Below are positions 51,255 to 58,326 of a DNA stretch of 64,000 bases, one piece after another. The position numbers were made by a program, and so were the translations under genes. Where the stretch lies: NCBI GenBank assembly GCA_902799955.1, contig CADCCQ010000005.1:1-64000 (forward strand). Direction: 5' to 3'. Positions within the stretch are counted from its first letter, which is position 1, and each line of letters opens with the position of its first letter. The notes under the pieces were generated by a model, which saw nothing but the letters and a program-made list of their open reading frames with translations, did no database searches and was not told the DNA's origin. Source of the stretch: an uncultured bacterium (GTDB taxonomy: Bacteria; Verrucomicrobiota; Kiritimatiellia; RFP12; UBA1067).

Positions 51255-51830
51255 TCAGCGGCGCTTCCCGGTGTTTCCGCGCCCGTGCGGCTGCGGCTGC
51301 TGCGCGGGGACGAAGAGCCTCTGCCCGGGGCGGATCGAGTCGCTGCGCAGGGAGTTCATGTCCTTGAGCCTGCCGACGGTGGTGCCGAACGCCTGCGCGA
51401 TTAGCGAGAGCGTGTCGCCCGGGCGGACTACGTACTCCTCGCGCGGGCCGGGGTCCGGCGGCGGCGCGGGGCGCACAGGCTGGGGCTGCATGGCGGGGAG
51501 CGCCTTGATCCGCTTCAGGATGTCGTCGACGATCTCCTTGCGCTGGGCCTGCATCTCCGCCCTGACGCGCGCGATGTCCGCCTTCAGCGCCTCTATCTCG
51601 GCGCGGACCGCCGCGATCTCGCCGCCGCCGCGCTCTATCCTGGCGACCCTCTCGGCGAGGGCGGCATGGTTGGACTCCAGGACGTCCACCTGCCCGGACA
51701 CCCTCTGGACCTCCTCGTAGGCCTGCCGCCTGAGGAACGCGTCGCGTCCGCCCGGGACCGCCTGCTGCGCAAACGCAGCCGTGCCCGCCAGGCCGGCCGC
51801 GAGAACCACCATCTTCGTATTCATCTTCAT
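51255..51830 (-). CDS. Small LysM-domain envelope protein
   Basis: A 191-residue exported protein. A signal peptide (MVVLAAGLAGTAAFAQQ) leads to a long coiled coil of about 80 residues (SGQVDVLESNHAALAERVAR, AAVRAEIEALKADIARVRAE), a proline-rich linker and a C-terminal LysM (YVVRPGDTLSLIAQAFGTTV). It likely binds peptidoglycan and could oligomerise through the coiled coil. AAGGAGAAGG precedes the ATG at 51830, and an extended -10 promoter lies just upstream. Confidence 0.85.
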   Translation of the reverse strand: MKMNTKMVVLAAGLAGTAAFAQQAVPGGRDAFLRRQAYEEVQRVSGQVDVLESNHAALAERVARIERGGGEIAAVRAEIEALKADIARVRAEMQAQRKEIVDDILKRIKALPAMQPQPVRPAPPPDPGPREEYVVRPGDTLSLIAQAFGTTVGRLKDMNSLRSDSIRPGQRLFVPAQQPQPHGRGNTGKRR

Positions 51831-51852
51831 TTTCTCCTTCTCCTTGAAGTTG

Positions 51853-51861
51853 ATTATACCA
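51853..51861 (-). promoter_or_regulatory. Extended -10 promoter of the LysM gene
   Basis: TGG plus TATAAT (51853-51858) about 23 nt before the start codon; -35 weak. It separates the recR end from the LysM-purD unit. Confidence 0.7.
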
Positions 51862-51880
51862 CAAAACCTTCTTCCGCGCG

Positions 51881-52477
51881 TCACTGCGACGTCCTGTTCG
51901 CCATCGCCCTCTTCAGCGTGAGGGGGTCGGAATAGGCGACGCCCGAGTCCGCCGGGAGCCCGAACGCGAGTCGCGTGACCCTGGCGCCGGTGCCCTTCAG
52001 CATCTCCGCGGCGTAGCCCGCCGTCGCGTCGCCCTCCATGTCGGTGGAGAGCGCCAGCACGACCTCGGAGATGCCCTCGCGGACCACCCGGTCCGCCATC
52101 TCCGCGAGGCGCAGCCTCTCCGGCCCCATGTGCCGCGCAGGCGAGAGCTTCCCGCCCAGCGAATGGTACCGGCCGCGGAACGCGCCCGACGCCTCGATGG
52201 ACGCTATGTCGGCCGGCTCCTCCACGACGCAGAGAATCGTGCCGTCGCGCGTCTCGTCGGTGCACGTGTCGCACGGGTCGCGGTCGACCGTCGTGAAGCC
52301 GCCGCACCTTGAGCAGCACCTGACCCGCCTGCGCGCCACGTCCAGGGCCGCCGCCAGCGGCTCCAGGAGACGGCCCGGCTCGCGCACCAGGGCGAGCGCC
52401 GCGCGCGCGGAGCTGCGCCGGCCGAAGCCGGGCAGCCTCGCGAGCGCCTTCTCAAGCTCGTCAATCGGCGCAAGCAC
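51881..52477 (-). CDS. recR: Recombination protein RecR
   Basis: RecR helps load RecA in the RecFOR pathway. The 198-residue protein has an N-terminal helix-hairpin-helix (LARLPGFGRRSSARAAL), a four-cysteine zinc finger (CCSRCGGF and CDTCTD), and a Toprim domain (LCVVEEPADIASIEASG; VVLALSTDMEGDATAGY). The C-terminal Walker-B-like segment TRLAFGLPADSGVAYSDPLT matches the family. It is 6 nt downstream of ybaB, a common pairing. Confidence 0.95.
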   Translation of the reverse strand: MLAPIDELEKALARLPGFGRRSSARAALALVREPGRLLEPLAAALDVARRRVRCCSRCGGFTTVDRDPCDTCTDETRDGTILCVVEEPADIASIEASGAFRGRYHSLGGKLSPARHMGPERLRLAEMADRVVREGISEVVLALSTDMEGDATAGYAAEMLKGTGARVTRLAFGLPADSGVAYSDPLTLKRAMANRTSQ

Positions 52478-52483
52478 GGCCCG

Positions 52484-52801
52484 TCAGCGCCCGAACAGGC
52501 TCCCCGCCTGGCCTTCCTGCACCAGCCTCTGCATCTCCCTCTGCGTCTCCTCGCGCGCCTTCTTCAGCGCCGCGTTCACGACGTTCAGGAGCATCGTCTC
52601 GAACCTGGCCGGCTTGCCGGCCTTCACCTCGTCGTACGCGTCCGGCGCGAAAGAGATCGACGTTATCGTCATGTCGCCCCTCGCGACGACCGTTATCCCG
52701 CCGTTCGTGTGCGAGACGGTCACCTTCTGTATCTCGTTCTGAATGCGCTTCGACTCCGAGCGCATCTTCATCACTTCCCTGATCTGGTCAAGCATTCCCA
52801 T
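52484..52801 (-). CDS. ybaB: Nucleoid-associated protein YbaB/EbfC family
   Basis: A 105-residue DNA-binding dimer-type protein. It has an N-terminal amphipathic helix (MLDQIREVMKMRSESKRIQN), a central strand VSHTNGGITVVARGDMTITSISFAPDAY and a C-terminal helix (ETMLLNVVNAALKKAREETQ). It is typically found next to recR or dnaX, as here. The start is 52801 (MGMLDQ) with an A/G-rich ribosome site 11 nt upstream; 52795 is an alternative. Confidence 0.92.
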   Translation of the reverse strand: MGMLDQIREVMKMRSESKRIQNEIQKVTVSHTNGGITVVARGDMTITSISFAPDAYDEVKAGKPARFETMLLNVVNAALKKAREETQREMQRLVQEGQAGSLFGR

Positions 52802-52850
52802 TTTCTTTTTTTCCCTTTCTTGTCTGTTGAAAACCCCGTCCGCGCCTTCC

Positions 52851-53747
52851 CTACAAGGGCCTTCCCGCCAGCGCCTCGTACGCCTTCGCGTATATCTCGC
52901 GGGTGCGCTCGACGACCTCGTCCGGCAGCTCCGGGCCCGGCGGCTGGTGGTTGAAGCTGATCGAGTCGAGCCAGTCGCGCACGTACTGCTTGTCCAGCGA
53001 CGGCGGGTTCGCACCGACCGCGTAGCTCTCCTTCGGCCAGAAGCGCGAGCTGTCCGGCGTGAGCACCTCGTCGGCGAGGACGAGCGCGCCGTCGGGGTCC
53101 CTCCCGAACTCGAACTTCGTGTCGGCGATTATGATCCCGCGCTCGATCGCGTAGTCGGCCGCGCGGCGGTAGAGGGACGTCGTCGCGTCGCGGAGCTCCG
53201 CGGCGGTCTCCGCGCCGACGAGCCTTGCCGTCTCGTCGAAGTCGATGGCCTCGTCGTGCCCGCCTATCTCCGCCTTCGTCGTCGGCGTGAAGAGCACCTC
53301 GTCGAGCCTGGAGGCGTTCTGGTAACCCTCGCGCAGGCGCTGCCCGTTGACGGTCCCGGACTTCGAGTACTCCTTCCAGCCGGAGCCCGTGAGGTAGCCC
53401 CTTGCTATGCACTCCACCGGCAGCATCGGGACCTTCCTGACGAGCATGGAGCGTCCGCGGAGGTCGTCAGCGTACGGCCTCAGCTCCTCCGGGTACTTGT
53501 CGACGTCCGCCGTCACAAGGTGGTTCCTCACGCCGAGGAACTCCAGCCAGAACAGCGAGAGCATGTTCAGCACCTTGCCCTTGTCGGGCACACCCGTGGG
53601 CAGTATCACGTCGAACGCGCTGATTCTGTCCGTGACGACCATGAGCAGCCTGTCGCCCAGGTCGAACACGTCCCTGACCTTGCCGCTCTTGCGCGGCACT
53701 CCGGGGATCTCGCACTCAAGCAGAGCCCGGTTCCTGTCGTATTTCAT
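52851..53747 (-). CDS. purC: Phosphoribosylaminoimidazole-succinocarboxamide synthase
   Basis: PurC (SAICAR synthetase) couples CAIR with aspartate. The 298-residue form is the longer one, with the core motifs SGKVRDVFDLGDRLLMVVTDR, the ATP site VRKVPMLPVECIARGYLTGSGW, the DTKFEFGRD segment and a C-terminal extension (KQYVRDWLD). The ATG overlaps the upstream DUF4340 stop by four bases, an unusual partner for purC. Confidence 0.95.
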   Translation of the reverse strand: MKYDRNRALLECEIPGVPRKSGKVRDVFDLGDRLLMVVTDRISAFDVILPTGVPDKGKVLNMLSLFWLEFLGVRNHLVTADVDKYPEELRPYADDLRGRSMLVRKVPMLPVECIARGYLTGSGWKEYSKSGTVNGQRLREGYQNASRLDEVLFTPTTKAEIGGHDEAIDFDETARLVGAETAAELRDATTSLYRRAADYAIERGIIIADTKFEFGRDPDGALVLADEVLTPDSSRFWPKESYAVGANPPSLDKQYVRDWLDSISFNHQPPGPELPDEVVERTREIYAKAYEALAGRPL

Positions 53748-55474
53748 CTTTCCCCTCCGGCTTTCGCCTTTTCGTTGACTGGTTCCGCGACGATGCTGGC
53801 CATGAGCCTTCTCGCCACGCTGTTGGAAATTATGAAGACGGCGTCGGACGAGCCGACGGTCGCGAAGTACCCGCCCTGCGCCCTTCCTCCGATCAGGATG
53901 TTGCGGCGCAGCGAACCCGCGCCCTCGGAGTCCACCGCGATCGTGGTCTGCGGCTTCTCCAGCCCGTAGCGCCTGAGGTCGGCGACGGACGCCTTGAGCG
54001 TGACGACCTTCTCGGCCTCGAGCGGGTTGAGGGCGGCGAGCGCGGCGTCGATGGCGGGCGCGGCGGGCACGCCCGGACGGCCGGACGCCTCCACGACCCA
54101 GGCCCGCAGGTCCTTGTCGAATACGACGACGGCCGGCTTCTCGGCGTCGGCAGACGTGGACTCGATGCGCTTCACGTCCGCTGGTGCGACCTTCAGTATC
54201 CTGCGGCTGCGGAGGTCGACGAGTGAGTGCCCGGCGAGCGCGGCGGCGCGGGAGACCGCGACGGGCGGCGCGTTCGTGGTGAGCGACACGACAAGCCCCT
54301 CCGGGTCTCGGTCGGAGAACTTGAGGGACGCCAGGTGCGTCACGAAGGACTCCGCCGCGGCCTTGTCCGCAGGCGCGGCGACAGGGGCGTCAAGCCGCCA
54401 TTCGCCGGTCGCGGCGTCCTTTGCGAGAAGGTAGTTGACCGCGCCGTCGGCGATGGAGACGCGGGAGATCTGAGCGACGTCGAACGGGAAGAGCCGCGAG
54501 TCGGTGAAGTCCGCCCCGCCGGCGAGGTCCTTCAGGGCTCCGGGCACCGACACCACCGCGCCGGAGTTCTGCACGAGCGCGTAGACGAGACCGTCGCTCG
54601 CCTCCTTGCCGAACGCCACCTGGCGGTCCGCGCCGCCGCGCGAGTGGAGAGTCACAGTGACCGCGCTCTCGGAGTCGAGCCCGTAGCTGGCCAGGAGAGG
54701 GGCCGTGGCGGAGGCAGGCTCGTTGGATGCGCCGACCGGCCAGAAGAAGGCCTGCGCCTGCGCCGCGCCGATCGCGGAGAGGAGTTCGCGGATCCTGACG
54801 GACGACGCCGCGTCGCCGGCGTCCGCTCCGTCGAGCGACGCCTTCCTCCATCCTTCGCCGTCCTTCACGAACCTCAGGAACTGCCCCTTCCCGCGCTTCA
54901 AGTCGAAGGAGTCGACGCTGTCCACGCCGCCGGGGCAGATGGACTTCATGCGGAAGGCGTTCCCGCCGGCCTCGGCCAACGCGAGGAGCCCCGCGTCCGC
55001 GACGTATATCGCCGTCTCGTCGCTCACCGACGCGTAGACGCCGTCCTTCGCGGCGGTCAGCTTGCCGAGGCCCACCGACCATTTCCTGTCGCCGCTCGAC
55101 AGGGTGATCTTCACCTCGGGCTCGTCCAGTCCGTAGTCACTGCGCTCGCGCCCGAAGGAGGCGAGCTCCTGGTCGCCGAACGCGGCCTGGGTCGGCGACA
55201 CGACGAGGGCGTCCAGCATCCGCTGAATGCCGCGCTCGTCCGCCTCTGCGGAATACGGCTCCGCCACGCGCCACACGCCGTCCTTCACGAGGGCGACGAC
55301 CTGCCCTCCCCGCCTCTCGACCTCGATTCGCTCCGCAGACTTCGCCGCCGGGTCAAGCAGCGTCGTGCGCCCGGCGATCAGCGAGCCCATCCCGCGCATG
55401 GACACGAATATGTGCGCCGCGACGAGGAGGACTATGCCTGCGGCGAAGAGGAAGATCACCCTTGCGTTGCTCAT
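53744..55474 (-). CDS. DUF4340 membrane-anchored protein
   Basis: A 576-residue protein with one N-terminal membrane helix (VIFLFAAGIVLLVAAHIFV) and repeats of the DUF4340 pattern: a basic strand such as VALVKDGVWRVAEPYSAEADE, followed by a LGKLT-like turn and a further pair of similar modules (VNYLLAKDAATGEWRLDAPV; VVFDKDLRAWVVEASG). DUF4340 proteins often travel with GldG-type ABC components and are thought to act in the envelope, but their function is unproven. It overlaps both neighbours by ATGA. Confidence 0.85.
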   Translation of the reverse strand: MSNARVIFLFAAGIVLLVAAHIFVSMRGMGSLIAGRTTLLDPAAKSAERIEVERRGGQVVALVKDGVWRVAEPYSAEADERGIQRMLDALVVSPTQAAFGDQELASFGRERSDYGLDEPEVKITLSSGDRKWSVGLGKLTAAKDGVYASVSDETAIYVADAGLLALAEAGGNAFRMKSICPGGVDSVDSFDLKRGKGQFLRFVKDGEGWRKASLDGADAGDAASSVRIRELLSAIGAAQAQAFFWPVGASNEPASATAPLLASYGLDSESAVTVTLHSRGGADRQVAFGKEASDGLVYALVQNSGAVVSVPGALKDLAGGADFTDSRLFPFDVAQISRVSIADGAVNYLLAKDAATGEWRLDAPVAAPADKAAAESFVTHLASLKFSDRDPEGLVVSLTTNAPPVAVSRAAALAGHSLVDLRSRRILKVAPADVKRIESTSADAEKPAVVVFDKDLRAWVVEASGRPGVPAAPAIDAALAALNPLEAEKVVTLKASVADLRRYGLEKPQTTIAVDSEGAGSLRRNILIGGRAQGGYFATVGSSDAVFIISNSVARRLMASIVAEPVNEKAKAGGER

Positions 55475-57564
55475 TGGCGCCTCCTTCTGCGGAACGTGGC
55501 CGCCACGAACACGAGGAACACGGCGCCTGGCATCAGGACCGAGGTGTTGACGGCGAAGCGCGAGCGGGTGGCGCGGTCCATGCCGGAGACGAGCCTCCCG
55601 GCGTCCGCGCCGACCTCGGTGAGCACGTCGCGCCCAGACAGGTACTTCACGGCGTTCAGGAAGAAGTCGCCGTTGGCGTTCGCGTAGGTGCGAAGCGCCC
55701 CGTTCTTGGCGAAGCCGACGTCGCCGACGGCCACGACCCTCGTCGGGCGGATGTCGAGGTCAGAGGACGCGTCGCCGCGCTCGACAGCCGCCGCGAGGCA
55801 GGACCCGCCGGCGCGGACGAGCTCCGTGAAGACCTTCCTGTCGGCGCCTGTGCCGGCCTCCGCGACCGCGGCGGACGGCGAAAGCGAAATCGGCTTTAGA
55901 AACACCACCTGCTGCCCCGCGAACGGCCTGGACACGGGATGCTCCGCGCCGAACTCGGACGCTATCACGTCCGTCCCGGAGATCGTCCTTGTCGGTCCCG
56001 TCGGCGGACCGGACACCCTCACGCCCCACTCGGAGAGTATCGCCGACACCGCGAGCGCGTCGGCGGAGTCCTCCAGGACAAGCAGCCTGCCGCCGCCCTT
56101 GCGCCCGTTGCGCCCCTCAAGATACGCGCGCAGGCGGTCCGCCTCGCCGGACGAGAAGTCCGTCCTCGCCCCGGCGACGACGATCATGGCGCAGTCCTCG
56201 GCTATCGTCCCGCCGCTCGTCAGGTCGACGAACTTGTTCACGTAGCCGTCGAGCGAAAGCTCGCGCGCTATGTCGCTCATGCCCTCCGGGCCGTAGTCCT
56301 CGAACGACACCTCCCCGTGGCCGCAGGTCCAGTACACGCTGCTGCGGTGGAAGGGCGTCGCTATGCGCTCGATGACGGACGCGAACATGCGCTCGCCGCA
56401 TCCGCCCGCGACCGGGAAGTTCTCGATTATCCGACCCGCCCGCTCGAAGACCAGGCTGCCGTTCTGGACGCCCGCCCTGACAAGCCGCTGCGCCTCGCCC
56501 AGGTCGAGCGTCGGGTCCACGTACCTTATCTCGATGCGGATACCGCCGACTTCGTTCGACTCGCGCCTGACGGCCCTGAGGAAATGCGCCAGCTGGCGGA
56601 AGGCGGGGTCCTTCCTGGACATGAACGCCGTCACCGTCACCGAGCCGCGGGAGGTCGAAAGGATGCTGCGGGTGCGCTGCGAGAAACGCGTTGCGCCCAC
56701 GCCGCCGACCGGCAGGTCGAGCGTCTCGTCGAGCCGCACCGCCAGCGCGGACGCCAGGACGGAGAACACCACGGCGAGGAGGATGGAGAGGCGTGTCGTG
56801 AACCGGAGGCCCGCAGCCCCGCGGCCCACGCACCTGACGAGCGCGACCGTCTTCGTCGCAACGAAGAGCGCCGTCGCGATAAACAGGCAGTACGAGATCA
56901 CGGTGCCCGTCGACACGAGGCCGGAGGCGATGTCGAAGGCGTGCTCGTCGACCGGGAACTCACCGAAGCGCGACCTGCCGATGGGCGACCAGTTTGCAAG
57001 CGCGAACCACAGCCCGCGCGGAACCGCCACCAGGACGGCAAGCGTGGCCGCCGCGCTCGCGGCGGAGTTCGTGAAGAGCGCGCTCGACGCGACGGACACC
57101 GCGCACCAAAGCGCGGACTGCAGCCCCAGCGCGAAGAACGCGGGCAGGAAGCCGGAGAGCGTCGTGGCCTCGCAGAGCGCCGGCACCGAGAGGCGGAGGC
57201 CCACGAGCGCGCCCACAAGCGACAGCGCTATCGCCACCATCGTCATCATCCACACGCCGAGGAACTTGCCGATCACGTAGTCGCGCTCGCGGACAGGCGC
57301 GGAAAGGAGGATGTCCATGCGCCCCGTCCTGCGCTCGTCGCTCCACACGTCCATCCCGAAGAGCGCCGCCAGCGCGGGAAGGAACGGAGAGACCGACACC
57401 GCCCAGACGGAAGAGAGCCTGGACATCCCGCCCTCGGCCGCCTCGAGGTTGAACGCGAAGAGAATCGCCGCGCCTGACAGGAACAGCCCGTACGCTATGG
57501 CGGTGGTGTAGAGGTTCCGCGCCATGCCGACAGTGCGCCGGAACGTGACCCTCACGGGACTCAC
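55471..57564 (-). CDS. Fused GldF-GldG-like ABC-2 permease/auxiliary protein
   Basis: A 697-residue fusion. The first ~240 residues are an ABC-2 permease with six hydrophobic segments (GLFLSGAAILFAFNLEAAEG, MMTMVAIALSLVGALVGLRL), like GldF. The rest resembles GldG: a membrane segment, then the ABC_transp_aux domain (RFSQRTRSILSTSRGSVTVT, IRYVDPTLDLGEAQRLVRAG, VYWTCGHGEVSFEDYG) and a C-terminal membrane segment with an Arg-rich end. Start GTG at 57564 with GGGAGGT 5 nt upstream; it overlaps the ATPase stop (GTGA). In gliding bacteria these proteins accompany GldA, but they also exist in non-gliding species. Confidence 0.86.
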   Translation of the reverse strand: MSPVRVTFRRTVGMARNLYTTAIAYGLFLSGAAILFAFNLEAAEGGMSRLSSVWAVSVSPFLPALAALFGMDVWSDERRTGRMDILLSAPVRERDYVIGKFLGVWMMTMVAIALSLVGALVGLRLSVPALCEATTLSGFLPAFFALGLQSALWCAVSVASSALFTNSAASAAATLAVLVAVPRGLWFALANWSPIGRSRFGEFPVDEHAFDIASGLVSTGTVISYCLFIATALFVATKTVALVRCVGRGAAGLRFTTRLSILLAVVFSVLASALAVRLDETLDLPVGGVGATRFSQRTRSILSTSRGSVTVTAFMSRKDPAFRQLAHFLRAVRRESNEVGGIRIEIRYVDPTLDLGEAQRLVRAGVQNGSLVFERAGRIIENFPVAGGCGERMFASVIERIATPFHRSSVYWTCGHGEVSFEDYGPEGMSDIARELSLDGYVNKFVDLTSGGTIAEDCAMIVVAGARTDFSSGEADRLRAYLEGRNGRKGGGRLLVLEDSADALAVSAILSEWGVRVSGPPTGPTRTISGTDVIASEFGAEHPVSRPFAGQQVVFLKPISLSPSAAVAEAGTGADRKVFTELVRAGGSCLAAAVERGDASSDLDIRPTRVVAVGDVGFAKNGALRTYANANGDFFLNAVKYLSGRDVLTEVGADAGRLVSGMDRATRSRFAVNTSVLMPGAVFLVFVAATFRRRRRQ

Positions 57565-58271
57565 GTCGCACCTCCCTTCATCGCCGCGTCCACGCGCTCC
57601 ACGATCGTCGACACGTCGAGGCCCGCCGTCGGGACTGTCGCGGTGATCCGCCCCCCGTCCAGGACGAGGAAGCGCGTGGACCACTTCGCGAGGTCCGAGA
57701 CTGCGTGCCCGGTGACGATCACGCTGGAAAACGCCGCGACGCTTGAGATTATCTCGCCCGCGGCAGAGCGCATGGCGCGGTCCAGCCCGGCAAGGACGTC
57801 GTCGAGCAGGATCACGTGCGGCCTGAGCAGCACGGCGTCCGCCAGGGCGACGCGCTTCTTGAGCCCGAAGGAGAGCGAGCGTATGGGGCTGCTCATTATG
57901 TCCGCTATGCGGCATATCTCCGTCGCCTCGCCGATGCGGCGGCGGATGCGCTTGTCCGGCTCGCCCTTCAGCCGCGCCCTGTAGTTGAGGAACGCCTTGA
58001 CGGTCATGTCCTCGTACAGGGCAGGCGTCTCCTGGAGGTAGCCCAGCTCCCTTCTGTAGCGCAGGGGGGTGAGGAACGCGTCGTGCCCGTCGATCCTGAC
58101 GCTCCCGGCGTCAGGGGCCATGAGGGTCGCGAGAATCCTGAGAAGAGTCGTCTTCCCGGCGCCATTATCGCCCACGACGCTCACCGTCTCCCCGGGGGAG
58201 ACGACGAACGACACATCCCGCAGCACTTGCTTTGCGCGGTAGGCGAAGGCTATGTTCCGTACTTCCAGCAT
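57561..58271 (-). CDS. ABC transporter ATP-binding protein (GldA-like)
   Basis: A 236-residue ATPase with Walker A VGDNGAGKTT, Q-loop GYLQETPALYEDMTV, signature region LSFGLKKRVALADA (variant of LSGGQ) and Walker B HVILLDDVLAGLD. It would power the fused GldF-GldG permease downstream. The ATG at 58271 is 7 nt after a TATAAT hexamer and has no ribosome site, so the mRNA is probably leaderless. It heads the operon GldA, GldFG, DUF4340, purC, ybaB, recR. Confidence 0.9.
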   Translation of the reverse strand: MLEVRNIAFAYRAKQVLRDVSFVVSPGETVSVVGDNGAGKTTLLRILATLMAPDAGSVRIDGHDAFLTPLRYRRELGYLQETPALYEDMTVKAFLNYRARLKGEPDKRIRRRIGEATEICRIADIMSSPIRSLSFGLKKRVALADAVLLRPHVILLDDVLAGLDRAMRSAAGEIISSVAAFSSVIVTGHAVSDLAKWSTRFLVLDGGRITATVPTAGLDVSTIVERVDAAMKGGAT

Positions 58272-58278
58272 TTCTAAT

Positions 58279-58307
58279 ATTATACCAAATATCCGCCAAA
58301 TGGTCTA
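58279..58307 (-). promoter_or_regulatory. Promoter of the GldA-type operon, leaderless
   Basis: -35 TAGACC (58302-58307), 17-nt spacer ending in TGG, -10 TATAAT (58279-58284). The ATG at 58271 follows the hexamer by 7 nt. Confidence 0.85.
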
Positions 58308-58326
58308 TAGCATCAAGAAGGAACGT

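Noticed and set aside
51255..52319. Longer 354-codon frame extending the LysM gene upstream
   Set aside because: The extra part is antisense-type reading of recR in another frame. The signal peptide, ribosome site and promoter place the start at 51830.
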